A stretch of DNA of 64,000 nucleotides from Treponema sp. (GTDB taxonomy: Bacteria > Spirochaetota > Spirochaetia > Treponematales > Treponemataceae). Made by a program: the position numbers and the translations under genes. How positions within the stretch are numbered: position 1 is the stretch's first letter; every line of letters starts with the position of its first letter. The stretch is from NCBI GenBank assembly GCA_017525605.1, contig JAFXSM010000038.1:1-64000 (forward strand), given 5' to 3'. The notes beneath the pieces were generated by a model. That model had not been told where the DNA came from, ran no database searches, and saw only the letters and a list, made by a program, of their open reading frames with translations. Below, piece by piece: positions 50,811 to 60,061 of this stretch.

Positions 50811-52547
50811 ATGTTTAAAAAACTTGATAAGAAAAGACGGCGTATGAGAATTTTCATTATTGCGCAAGTCAGCGTCGCAGTAATGGTCATCTTTTTCATA
50901 AGCTACACGTTCTTTTCGTTTTACAAGACTGCAAAATCTGATGCTTTTCTCATTGGTGAAAAATCTGTCTATGAAGTCGGAGAGAAGCTGAATAATTTTC
51001 TCCTCAATGCGCTTTCCGTTCTGAACGTCACTTGCGACACTGTCGATTTCATGGTCGAGAACAAAGTTTCGAAGGATGCGCTGGAATTCTATCTTGTCTC
51101 GATGACCGAAAAATATAAAAAAAGCAACGGCAGCAGTTTCTTAAGAATATGCGGCCTGATAGACGGCAAATTCATCAACGAGTCGCCCGAAGATTTTTTG
51201 CCGGGCGTCAAATCTGAGCCTAAGGCGTTCGGCTGGTACATATCCGCAATCCGTGCTGGCGGTGCGCCTGTCATCAGTTTCCCGTACAGAGATTCTGTCA
51301 CGGGCGATTTGGTTATTTCAATTTCGCGGATGCTTTCCGACCATGTGAGCGTCATTTCGACCGATATCTCAATTTCGGATTTTCAGTCCTACATAAATGA
51401 TTTGACGGATAACAAGTCGTTCGGGTTCATCATGGACAAAAATTCATTTGTCGTCGCGCATACGAGCGAGGACGTATTCGGCAAGAACATTCTGCGTGAC
51501 GATGATTTTTCGTTCGACATGAAGAATCTCGTGGGAAAAATCATAACTTCCGCTTCTTCAAATCGCATTGGTGACTGCAAACTTGCCTTTGAGGACCACA
51601 TAGACGGCAACGATGTCATGGCATTTTCGATGACTGTTCGTGACGATTGGTTTGTCGTCATGGTCATAGATTCCAGCCGGTTGTTCAGCAAAATTCAGTT
51701 CAACTACGTCTTCAACATTGTCGGGTTCATTCTTCTTATCGCAATCATCATCTATTACTGCACCCAGATGTTCATCGGAAACCTCAAGCTTGAGTCGAAG
51801 GTGGAGGAGCAGGTCGCGCAGATGGTGACGATGCAGAATTCCATCATCGAGGAGCTTGCAACTCTCATCGAAAGCCGTGACGCGAACACGGGCGAGCACG
51901 TCAAGAACACTAGGGTGTATTCGCTGATGATTGCGAAGCGGATGTACGTCAAGAAAATCTATCCAGACGAGGTGACGAAGACTTTCATCCGATATCTTCG
52001 GAATGCTGCTCCGCTTCATGATGTCGGAAAAATCACGGTTCCTGATTCCGTTCTCTGCAAGCCCGGTCAGCTTAGCGATTTTGAATACGAGGTGATGAAG
52101 AACCACACGCGAATCGGCGGCGCAATCATCAGAAAGATTTTCAAGAAGTCGATAAACACTGACGCTATCCGTATGGCAGTCGAGGTCGCGCAGTATCACC
52201 ACGAGAGATGGGACGGCAACGGGTATCCGCTCGGAATGAGGGAAGATGAGATTCCGCTTTCCGCAAGAATCCTTGCCGTTGCGGACTGCTTTGACGCTCT
52301 CGTTTCTCAGCGGTGCTACAAAAAATCAGTTCCTGCAAGCGTCGCATTCAATATGATAAATGCCGAGTCTGGTACGCATTTTGACCCTATGGTCGTTCAG
52401 GTTTTCATGTCGCTCAAAAGCGATGTCATCGCGCATCTCAGGAAAATCGGGAACGAAGCCGCGCTGCAGGACTACGACTCGGATGCTCCGGGCGAAGTCA
52501 GGCGCGGCATTCTGGATGAAGTGATTCCGTCGCACAATCTCACTTGA
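50811..52547 (+). CDS. Membrane HD-GYP c-di-GMP phosphodiesterase with dCache-like sensor
   Basis: 578 residues from ATG 50811 (GTG 50808 is in frame but inside the GAGGTG site). A membrane segment at about 13-35, a periplasmic sensor domain of dCache type (about 40-285, e.g. GWYISAIRAGG, FPYRDSVTGDLVISISRML), a second membrane helix (about 300-322), a coiled linker and the C-terminal HD-GYP domain: E-S-R-D-x-x-T-G-E-H, the H-D-V-G-K-I catalytic pair, and R-W-D-G-N-G-Y-P. All metal-binding signatures look intact, so it should degrade c-di-GMP. Placed directly after flaB and near the GGDEF gene. Its last codons overlap the end of the convergent double AAA+ gene by eight bases. Confidence 0.9.
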   Translation: MFKKLDKKRRRMRIFIIAQVSVAVMVIFFISYTFFSFYKTAKSDAFLIGEKSVYEVGEKLNNFLLNALSVLNVTCDTVDFMVENKVSKDALEFYLVSMTEKYKKSNGSSFLRICGLIDGKFINESPEDFLPGVKSEPKAFGWYISAIRAGGAPVISFPYRDSVTGDLVISISRMLSDHVSVISTDISISDFQSYINDLTDNKSFGFIMDKNSFVVAHTSEDVFGKNILRDDDFSFDMKNLVGKIITSASSNRIGDCKLAFEDHIDGNDVMAFSMTVRDDWFVVMVIDSSRLFSKIQFNYVFNIVGFILLIAIIIYYCTQMFIGNLKLESKVEEQVAQMVTMQNSIIEELATLIESRDANTGEHVKNTRVYSLMIAKRMYVKKIYPDEVTKTFIRYLRNAAPLHDVGKITVPDSVLCKPGQLSDFEYEVMKNHTRIGGAIIRKIFKKSINTDAIRMAVEVAQYHHERWDGNGYPLGMREDEIPLSARILAVADCFDALVSQRCYKKSVPASVAFNMINAESGTHFDPMVVQVFMSLKSDVIAHLRKIGNEAALQDYDSDAPGEVRRGILDEVIPSHNLT

Positions 52548-54877
52548 AGCCGATTGTGTTTCCGCCGTCTTTCTTTTCGTCCTGAATCTTGCACAATTCG
52601 TCAATTATGAATTTCGGGCTTATGTCCTCGTAATCCATGAATCTGATTCTGCCCGAAAGCGTCCCGAAATCTCCCGGCGTGACCGAATTCCTGTCGGCAA
52701 TCCGTGAAATCAGCTGTTCCGTGAATTTGTACCCCGAAAAATACCTTTTCAGAAGTGTCCGGATTCCGTCTTTCTCAAGCGGCTTGAACTCCACGCAGAT
52801 GTGGAATCTTCTCTGCATTGCAGGGTCCATTATGTTTTTCAGGTTCGTCGTGCAGATGAGTATTCCTGAGAATTCTTCCATTTGCGTCAGAAATTCGTTT
52901 ACCTGAGTCCGTTCCCATGAATGCGACGCGCTGTTCCTGTCGGAAAAAAACGAGTCCGCCTCGTCAAAGAGCAGAATCTGGTCGTTTTGCTCGGCTTCTT
53001 CGAACGCGTTCTTGATTTGCGCTTCCGTCTGCCCGACGTATGGTCCCAAAATGTCCGATGTGCGTTTCAGGAGGATTTTCCGGCCGAGTTTCTGCGAGAT
53101 GTAACGCGCGAATTCTGTCTTTCCCGTTCCGCTGAGCCCGTAGAAAAGCAGGCGCACGCCGCTCTCGCTCGATTTGTTCATCTCGCTGAATTTCTTCGCG
53201 TTCTCGACCATCCTGATGATTTTCGACGCAGGATAGCTCGTGTTCAGGATGTTCTCGTCGTATGCCGATGTGACGTTCATTCTCATCTTCGGCTTTCCGT
53301 ACAGAAGCATTGAATTCGCGTCCAGCACGTTTTTCACGCCGTTTATCAGCTCCTCGTCCGAGCAGTTTTCGTCCAGCGTCTCGATTGCACGCGCCACGTT
53401 TTCCACTGACGAGCCTGTGACGTGGAATTTGCAGCACAGGTCCAGAATTTCGTCGTGCACTTTCTTGCTGAGCTTTTTCATGGTGATTTTTTTCAGCCGC
53501 GTGTCTGCAATCGTCCTGAGCGTCTTCTCCGGCATCTCGTTGAACCGGATTGAGTAGTTGAACCGCCTCTTCGTCGATTCGTCGAGTTGGTTCGTGTGGT
53601 TCACAATCCAGATGACTTTGTTGTTCGAGGATTCGAAAAGTTTGTTGACAGTTCCTTTTTTTGACGAGGAGCCGCCGCCGCCGAACAGGTACGAGAAGAA
53701 ATTGATTTGCGTTTGCAGTATCGAATCCGCCTCGTCGATTATGATGAGCGAATTCTCCTTGTTTATCGAAAGAAGGCAGTTGAGCCTGCAAAGAACATTG
53801 TCGATTTTGTTCAGTTCGGAATCGTTCTTGAAGATGTATGCCCGAAGATTGCATTCTTTTGCAATCGTCTTTGCGAATTCCGTTTTTCCCGAGCCCGGTG
53901 CGCCGTAGAGAAGGAGATTCGCGTTCTGCGACTTGCTGAGAAGTTTCTTCGTGATTTCGACAGACTCTGCCGGTACAGAATAGCTTGAGACCGGGAACGC
54001 TTTGTCCGTTTTCTCCTCTTTCAGAATCTCCGCGAAAAATGCGTCCATGTTTCCGCTTTTGATGCAGTCGATTGTCTCAAGCGAAATGTCATAGTCGTCT
54101 TCGATGAACCCGAACGATTTGAGCTTCTGGTCGGTCCTGAAAATCGTGTTCAGCTCCTGCGACTCGATGTTCAGGACTTTCTCGCAGAATGAAAGCACTT
54201 TGTCGTAGATTTCACGGCTGAAAATGTCCTTTATCTCCGAAATCGTGTTGATTCTGTAGAGCATTAGGAGAATCCGAGCCTCGTTCGTCGAAAGGTTCAC
54301 CGCGTCGATGAGGAACTGAATCTGGCTCATGTCGTCCAAAATCTTCTGCACCTTTTTCGGCAAATTCGTGAATGTCTTTCCGCCGAGGAAAGTTTTCGAG
54401 ATTATCTCGGCAAAAATCTTCTCGTCATCGTTCGTCAGTATGAGCCAGCGGTAGAAGTCGAGCATGTAGATTTTCTTTGTCGTGAGGTCGCGCGGAAGCT
54501 CGTCGTCAACGTCCGAATCCTCGTTGTACGTGTATTTGATTTTCGAGCCGCGGAAATTCGGAATCGGGATTTTTTCGCCGTTCTCGTCCGCCATGTCTGT
54601 TTTGATTTCTGTGAGCAGACCGTTTTTCTTCATGTTGTCGATTTCTTTTTTCAGGATGCTCTCAAAATGCTCCTGAATCCCCGCCTTTTTTACGAGCTTG
54701 AAAAAAGTGTCGATGTAATCACCCGGAATGTCGTTGTCCTCGTAGTCCGCGAAAATCCCGTAGAGATAATATGCCAATGCGTAACACTCGCTTGCCGGCA
54801 GTGTCTGAATAGAACTGCGCGAACTCCTTGATGAGCGAAATCGTCTTCTCAATTGTAACTCCTCTGTAAAATCCCAC
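52540..54877 (-). CDS. Double AAA+ ATPase with apparent N-terminal frameshift
   Basis: About 778 residues. Two AAA+ modules: the first (about 320-480) with G-A-P-G-S-G-K-T-E and L-I-I-I-D-E-A-D, the second (about 545-720) with G-L-S-G-T-G-K-T-E, L-L-F-D-E-A-D and an arginine-finger region (DPAMQRRF). A helical domain of about 300 residues precedes them. Near the N-terminus the long frame gives RRRFRSSRSSRSSIQ, out of character, while the adjacent frame gives IEKTISLIKEFAQFYSD with normal codon use; joining them needs one base removed at the AA of 54792-54793. GAGGAG stands before an ATT/TTG. A likely pseudogene start, assembly error or strain indel. Substrate unknown; it follows the SPOR gene on the same strand. 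Confidence 0.75.
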
Positions 54878-54881
54878 ATTT

Positions 54882-56582
54882 TCAGTCGATGTCACAGAAA
54901 TCGATTTTCAGCACGGTGTCTTCCTGGTCGAATTCGGCAGACGCGTTCCAGTGCTCCTTGTTCCTGAAGCCTTCTTCGCGGATTACAGTCTCGCCTGATT
55001 TTGCCAAATCGAATTTGAGGAATCTCCTGTCGATTTTCGGCTCTTCGTAAGGCAGCGAGAAAAGCGATTTTCGGACGATGTTGTTCTTGAAGATGCTCTC
55101 TTTTGAAGAAAGCTGCCCGACCACGAACCTGTTGAGCCATGTCTTGCTGAATTCTTCCGCCTGGATTGCGATGAAGACGCTTTTGTCGCCGTTCGTGCCG
55201 AACAACAGATGCTTTTCCGAATTTTTGTCTGCTTTTACCATGACGCAGTCGAATTTCTCGCCGTCGATTTTGAATTCCACCTGAAGATTTTCGCCAGTTT
55301 CGTCTCCGAGATTGTCCAGCACCGAATCAAATGCGTTCGTGCTTGTGCTGAGCATCATCACCGTGACTTTTTCTCCGAAATCGACATCCTCATATCTTCC
55401 GAGCGATGCCGCCTGAAAATTTTCATCCTGCACGTCAAAACTGAAAGGAAGCTCAATGTCGTTCAGTATTTTTGTTTCTGTGCTCAAAGCTCCGTCGCGG
55501 ATATTCTCCAAGTCAAAAAACGCAATCTGCTCGACTTTGAAATTTGCATTCATAGGGAAAATTTTTATCAGTTTCTTAACGCTGTCTGTAAGTGTAGTCG
55601 GAATTGATTTTTCGTCAAATGCAATTTCCGTTCCGTTGAGTGCTTTTTTCACGGAAGTTTCGATTGCCGACGAAAGCTCGTATTTTACGGTCTGGACGGG
55701 CTTTTTCTCGTCGATGCTTTCTTTTTTCTGGGGAACGCTGATTTCAAGGTCACGCACCTGTATTTCAGGGATTTCCGGCACAGAGATGTCTTTTGCAATT
55801 GTTTCGTCTGCTTTTGTTGCGACAGCCGCAGCCGCATTCGGAAGAACGATTTCCTCCTCGATTTCCTGAATTTTATCAGCAGTTTCTTCTTTTATAATCG
55901 CAGTGTTCGCTGCTTCTTTTTTTGTGTCTGTTTTTGTTTCGTCAGTTTTGATTTCTTCTTCGAAAACCGCATTTTCCTCGATTGCGATATCTGCAACAGC
56001 ATTTTTCGCAGTGTCGTCTTCTGCTTTCTTTGTCGCAGAAATTTCTTCGACTTTGTTTTCTTTTCTTGTTTCGACCGGTTTTACGCGCAATTTTTCCAAT
56101 ATCGGTTCGATTTCCACGATTTTTGTATTGCTTTTTTGTTCAGCAGCCGGCTTTGCATTCGTCGTTTCGGTTTTTCGTTCCGCAACCTGGACTTTCTTTT
56201 CGTCCTTGCCTGCTTTCTTTTCCGATTCAAATTCTTTTTTTGCTTCCGCAACTGCCGCCACCGGAAGATTCTTCTTCGTCAAATCCGCGTTGAAAATCCA
56301 CGAGTCGTTTTTTCCGGTGTCGCGCGCGAATTCCGCCTTCTTCTTCTTTGCGTTTGCGAGCGTGTCAAAACTCTGTGCAAGAAGAACCCTGTAGTAGAGC
56401 TTGTTTTTTACGACTGTCGGCTCAAGCGTTGTCGAGTAGCCTTTGAGCGTCAAATCCCTCATGTATAGCGATGCATTTTCGAATTTAGAGAACGAAGCCA
56501 GGCAAAGATAATAATTCTCCGCAAAGACAAAAGATGACACCATCAGTCCGATGACGGCAGCCACCAATTTTTTTATAGACAT
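54882..56582 (-). CDS. Secreted SPOR-domain protein with acidic linker
   Basis: 566 residues with signal peptide (MSIKKLVAAVIGLMVSSFVFA). The N-terminal 85 residues (YYLCLASFSKFENASLYMRDL, then YYRVLLAQSFDTLANAKKKKAEF) form a SPOR domain, which binds glycan strands lacking stem peptides at division septa. A long Lys/Glu/Ala-rich linker (about 110-300) follows, and then a C-terminal domain of unknown fold (about 310-566). The protein therefore probably sits in the periplasm on peptidoglycan. It ends directly before the double AAA+ gene (two bases to its first candidate start), which suggests coupled expression, though one acts in the periplasm and the other in the cytoplasm. Confidence 0.8.
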   Translation of the reverse strand: MSIKKLVAAVIGLMVSSFVFAENYYLCLASFSKFENASLYMRDLTLKGYSTTLEPTVVKNKLYYRVLLAQSFDTLANAKKKKAEFARDTGKNDSWIFNADLTKKNLPVAAVAEAKKEFESEKKAGKDEKKVQVAERKTETTNAKPAAEQKSNTKIVEIEPILEKLRVKPVETRKENKVEEISATKKAEDDTAKNAVADIAIEENAVFEEEIKTDETKTDTKKEAANTAIIKEETADKIQEIEEEIVLPNAAAAVATKADETIAKDISVPEIPEIQVRDLEISVPQKKESIDEKKPVQTVKYELSSAIETSVKKALNGTEIAFDEKSIPTTLTDSVKKLIKIFPMNANFKVEQIAFFDLENIRDGALSTETKILNDIELPFSFDVQDENFQAASLGRYEDVDFGEKVTVMMLSTSTNAFDSVLDNLGDETGENLQVEFKIDGEKFDCVMVKADKNSEKHLLFGTNGDKSVFIAIQAEEFSKTWLNRFVVGQLSSKESIFKNNIVRKSLFSLPYEEPKIDRRFLKFDLAKSGETVIREEGFRNKEHWNASAEFDQEDTVLKIDFCDID

Positions 56583-56681
56583 TTTTTTCTTCCTCCGTGT
56601 AGAAAACTTTTTGAAATCGCACGAATTTTCGCAGTTTCGTCTAAAATAAGTATCGGTGGTTTCTTTAAAACTCCCCGAGAT

Positions 56682-56712
56682 TTCATTCTATCATGGATTT
56701 TGATAGAATGAA
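56682..56712. promoter_or_regulatory. 12-bp inverted repeat upstream of kduI, candidate operator
   Basis: TTCATTCTATCA (56682-56693) and TGATAGAATGAA (56701-56712) are perfect complements, loop TGGATTT, 70 bp before the kduI start. No gene ends here on either strand, so a terminator is unlikely (a run of six A follows). It contains GATAGAAT, found also before kdgK. Confidence 0.55.
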
Positions 56713-56781
56713 AAAATCCGCGTGAAACTTGATTTTGTCTTTCGCGGTTTCTAGATTCAAAAAATTCAGGAGAACAGTCAA

Positions 56782-57624
56782 ATGGACATTCGCTATTCGA
56801 CAGGAAAAATTCCGTTCCGCACAATGACGACGGACGAGCTTAGGGATGAGTTTCTCATCAAGAACATCTTTATCAAAAATGACGTTTCCGCAGTTTACAG
56901 CCACATCGACAGAATCGTGACTTTGGGAGCTATGCCGGTTGACCAGAAAGTGAAACTCGACAAGAACATCGACGCTATGAAGGATTTCGGAGTCGATTAT
57001 TTCCTTCAGAGACGTGAGCTTGGAATGATTAACATCGGCGGTGACGGCGTTGTCGTCGCTGACGGCGTTACTTATGAGGTGAAGCATTACGACGCTCTCT
57101 ATCTCGGCGCAGGAACGAAAGACGTGACCCTCGAATCAAAAGACTCGAAGAACCCTGCAAAATTCTACATGAATTCTACTCCTGCGCACTGCACATATCC
57201 TTCAAGAATCATCACTTACGAGCAGGCTAACCACGTCCACATGGGAACGAAAGAGGAAATCAACGACCGCACAATCAACCAGTACATCCATCCTGATATC
57301 CTTGAGACTTGCCAGCTTTCTATGGGAATGACTCATTTGGAGACTGGTTCTGCATGGAACACTATGCCGGCTCACACTCACGAGCGACGCATGGAAGTTT
57401 ACTTCTACTTCGATTTCCCGGAGGACGATGTCGTGTTCCACATCATGGGCGAGCCGCAGGAGACACGCCACCTCATCATGCATAACGAGGAGGCTGTAAT
57501 CAATCCTTCATGGAGCATCCATTCAGGCTTCGGAACACGCAACTACACATTCATCTGGAGCATGGGCGGCGAGAACAGAACATACACCGACCAGGACTGG
57601 ATTGAGAAGAAGGACTTAAGATAG
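56782..57624 (+). CDS. kduI: 5-keto-4-deoxyuronate isomerase
   Basis: 280 residues; AGGAG lies nine bases before the ATG. It converts 5-keto-4-deoxyuronate, from unsaturated pectin oligomers, to 3-deoxy-D-glycero-2,5-hexodiulosonate on the route to KDG. The cupin metal site is complete: H198-T-H200 with E205 (HTHERR) and H247 (WSIH), each two residues later than in the E. coli enzyme. The N-terminus (MDIRYSTGKIPFRTMTTDELRDEFLI) and length fit the family closely. It is the downstream partner of the pectate lyase at 31 kb and of KdgK at 17.8 kb; the KduD dehydrogenase is not in the window. Confidence 0.96.
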   Translation: MDIRYSTGKIPFRTMTTDELRDEFLIKNIFIKNDVSAVYSHIDRIVTLGAMPVDQKVKLDKNIDAMKDFGVDYFLQRRELGMINIGGDGVVVADGVTYEVKHYDALYLGAGTKDVTLESKDSKNPAKFYMNSTPAHCTYPSRIITYEQANHVHMGTKEEINDRTINQYIHPDILETCQLSMGMTHLETGSAWNTMPAHTHERRMEVYFYFDFPEDDVVFHIMGEPQETRHLIMHNEEAVINPSWSIHSGFGTRNYTFIWSMGGENRTYTDQDWIEKKDLR

Positions 57625-57656
57625 AACTGTCGTATTTCCGTTTTGAAAAAGGTTAA

Positions 57657-57802
57657 ATGTCGAGTTTGACGAACTTATGATGGAAACAAGCGGAGGTGGG
57701 GTTCCGATGCCAAAGACACTCAGCCACCGCGAAGCGGTACTGCCGTCTTTGGCATCGGGTTCCCGCCGTGAGCTTGTTTCCAACTTTTGTATTTTGCATT
57801 AA
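57657..57802. repeat. Long imperfect hairpin element (MITE-like)
   Basis: Nested arms: GGAAACAAGC/GCTTGTTTCC (57682-57691, 57772-57781), CCGATGCCAAAGAC with its complement (57704-57717, 57745-57758), and ACCGC/GCGGT at the tip (57726-57730, 57734-57738), separated by internal bulges. Outer flanks AATGTCGAGTT and AACTCAACATTCGAC are inverted relative to each other. Core and flanks resemble the element after metH. No T-run and no ORF. It fills most of the 279-bp gap between kduI and tRNA-Tyr. Confidence 0.65.
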
Positions 57803-57864
57803 CTCAACATTCGACCTAAAAGAAATGTTGGTTTGCACTTTTGCGATTAAAAATGCGCGAATAC

Positions 57865-57895
57865 AAAAAAAAGCTGCCCGATTTGGACAGCTTTT
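57865..57895 (-). terminator. Terminator of the tRNA-Tyr unit
   Basis: On the minus strand AAAAGCTGTCC (57895-57885) pairs with GGGCAGCTTTT (57879-57869) around AAATC, with a T8 run. It lies nine bases past the tRNA. Confidence 0.88.
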
Positions 57896-57903
57896 GTGGT
57901 TTT

Positions 57904-57985
57904 TGGGGAGTGAGGGACTCGGACCCCCGAACCCGATAGGGAGCGGATTTACAGTCCGCCGCAATTGCCGCTATGCGAACTCCCC
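57904..57985 (-). tRNA. tRNA-Tyr (GTA)
   Basis: On the minus strand the acceptor GGGGAGT pairs with ACTCCCC, discriminator A. The anticodon stem GCGGA/TCCGC holds loop CTGTAAA, giving anticodon GTA for tyrosine. A long variable arm (CTCCCTATCGGGTTCGGGG region) and a T-loop (GGTCCGAGTCC) complete a class II tRNA. The 3' CCA is not encoded; AAA follows the discriminator. Confidence 0.93.
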
Positions 57986-57999
57986 CAATTGAGATATAT

Positions 58000-58028
58000 A
58001 TAATAGCGGAATTTGTAGATTTAGTCAA
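58000..58028 (-). promoter_or_regulatory. Promoter of tRNA-Tyr
   Basis: TTGACT (58028-58023), 17-bp spacer, TATTAT (58005-58000). Transcription should start near 57993, eight bases before the mature 5' end. A complete single-tRNA unit. Confidence 0.85.
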
Positions 58029-58041
58029 GTGGTCTCGTCCG

Positions 58042-59835
58042 CTATTTCACTACGATGTGAACTTTTTCCCTCGATGTTCGCGCGGAAAGGTCGAATGAGC
58101 ATGACGAGCCTGCAACTTCGACTTCGCGCACCACAAAGCCGTATGGGCCGACGGACACGCCGACGCTTCCGTCAACGGTGGCGACGATTGGCGTTGTCGA
58201 TATCGGGTTCAATGTGTAGTGTTTGCCGTTTACGTCCGCAACGCCTTCGTGCTTTATGTTGAAATGCTCGGAATTCACGCAGTCTTTGACGTATTCGCCG
58301 AAAAGCGTGTCGAAATCGTATTTTTTTGGCGAGAGAGCGTTCACTGCCGCGACTATGGATTCCTGGTCAACTTTCTTGTTTATCATCATCAGGTGGATGA
58401 AATCTACACCGCCGAAATTCCTTGCAAGCCAGCCCCCGAACGCATAGACGATTGCATACGAATATGTCGAATTGAAATCTGTTAATCCGCCTCTGTAGTA
58501 GTTGTTGTAAAAAGATGACATGCGCATCACGGACGGGGCTTTTTTCCCTGTTCCGAGCGGCACCGCGAAAATGTCTTCCGCAAGCATGCTGAGCATTTCG
58601 TTGTACCAGATCGAAGGTGACAATCCGTTCATGTTCTTCACGCTGAAATTTATCATGTGCTGGAATTCGTGCAGGATCGTGCTCATCGCAAGTGCTTTTG
58701 TTTCGGCGTCTCCTCCCCCCGGATAGTTTGCGGAAATTCCTGACGCATATTTATAATTCAGATAGAGATATTTTCCGCCGTTCGAGTATTTCGGGCCGGA
58801 GCTTTCGCTGTATGTTTTTCCTGTGAGCGCGATGAGTTCTTCTTCAGTTGCGTAATAGTCCTTCGAATGAAAATATCCAATCATGCTCGGGCTCGATAAA
58901 GTGCAGATGACGATGTTCACTTTTGTTCCCGTGTTCGTGTGGTTTTTCATGCTGTCGAGCTGGAATCCGTTGTTATAAATGTAGAGCTTGTCGCTTTCGT
59001 AGCCGAAAATCGCCCTCATCTGCATGTAATACGAATCGAATGTGGTCGCGATGTTCCTGCATGAGGCGTTGTCCAGAATCGAGTCGTTCACGACGCTCCA
59101 GATGTTGCAGTAAGTTCCCTCGACTTCGAGTTTCGCGTTGACTTTTTTGAATTTCGTGATTGTTTGATTCGCATCGATGAAAATCGATTTCTGGCTTCCG
59201 ACGTGCGGAGTCGTGCCTTTGTTGTACGTTGCCGCCCTTGCCGAATTTGAGCTTGCCGTGTCGAATTTTATGTCGTTTTTTGAGATTCCCTTTATCGTCA
59301 CGTCAGAGAATCCGTTTTTCTTTTCGAGTTCTGCCGGTGTGTCCCCGGAAAGCGACTGCTTTTTTATCGCGGCACGCCCTGAAAGCGCGAGGCTTGCGAC
59401 TGTCATTGCACTTTTCGAGCTGATTGTCTTTGCAGTGTTGTTCTGGCTTATTACGAAGACTGATTTTCCCGCGACATTGTTCAGCGTGACTTTGCCGATT
59501 CCCGGCTCTACAGAGAGCATCGCCTTTGCTTTGTCGATTGTGAATGTCTCGCTTCTTGTGTTCGGCACGATTTCGTCAAGGTTTATGGGCGTGTCCTGCG
59601 ATGCGGAATCCCCAATTGCTGAATTTCCGCTTGCTAGAGTTTCAGTTCCTGATGAATCTTCTTCCGTGTTCGATTCGTACCCGTTCTTCCCGTTTTCGCT
59701 TCCGTCGTCCGTTATCTCGTAAGTCATCTCGACTTCGTTTATGTCCGTAAGGTGGGTCGCGCAGCTTGAAAATGCGATTGGCAAAATCGCTGCTAAAGCC
59801 GCTGTCAATATCATCCGATAATTTGCTGTTTTCAT
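58042..59835 (-). CDS. Lipoprotein metallopeptidase, M30-like
   Basis: 597 residues from ATG 59835, which has GAGGA upstream; the frame extends further but lacks signal-like sequence. Signal with lipobox (ILPIAFSSC, Cys about 24). A Ser/Thr/Asp-rich linker (about 40-110), a propeptide-like or beta region (about 110-260), then a metzincin/gluzincin-type catalytic domain: the zinc motif H-E-F-Q-H falls in A-M-S-T-I-L-H-E-F-Q-H-M-I-N-F, with a downstream W-Y-N-E-M-L-S-M-L-A-E-D providing the third ligand. The context YNEMLSMLAED resembles peptidase family M30 (hyicolysin) and treponemal relatives. It should be an outer-membrane protease or its inactive homologue; zinc residues look intact. Confidence 0.82.
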   Translation of the reverse strand: MKTANYRMILTAALAAILPIAFSSCATHLTDINEVEMTYEITDDGSENGKNGYESNTEEDSSGTETLASGNSAIGDSASQDTPINLDEIVPNTRSETFTIDKAKAMLSVEPGIGKVTLNNVAGKSVFVISQNNTAKTISSKSAMTVASLALSGRAAIKKQSLSGDTPAELEKKNGFSDVTIKGISKNDIKFDTASSNSARAATYNKGTTPHVGSQKSIFIDANQTITKFKKVNAKLEVEGTYCNIWSVVNDSILDNASCRNIATTFDSYYMQMRAIFGYESDKLYIYNNGFQLDSMKNHTNTGTKVNIVICTLSSPSMIGYFHSKDYYATEEELIALTGKTYSESSGPKYSNGGKYLYLNYKYASGISANYPGGGDAETKALAMSTILHEFQHMINFSVKNMNGLSPSIWYNEMLSMLAEDIFAVPLGTGKKAPSVMRMSSFYNNYYRGGLTDFNSTYSYAIVYAFGGWLARNFGGVDFIHLMMINKKVDQESIVAAVNALSPKKYDFDTLFGEYVKDCVNSEHFNIKHEGVADVNGKHYTLNPISTTPIVATVDGSVGVSVGPYGFVVREVEVAGSSCSFDLSARTSREKVHIVVK

Positions 59836-60061
59836 GGCAATCCTCATAAAATTCAAGTCTAAGATAGATTGTTCATAAATCAAGCAAATTTTTGACAAAC
59901 TTTGACAAAGAAAGCTGAATTTTAACACGGAAGAATGAATTCGGTTTGATTTCGTACAATTTAGGGCTTAAAATAGAAAATTGGAATTTTGGGAAGTTTG
60001 CTTTCCCTCATTGTTCCGCAAATCTTCTTTCAGAAAAATTCAAAAAAAGTGAGGTTTTTCG

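Noticed and set aside
57682..57781. Structured RNA or riboswitch downstream of kduI
   Set aside because: It is one long imperfect hairpin with flanks shared by other intergenic elements, which fits a repeat better than a functional RNA.
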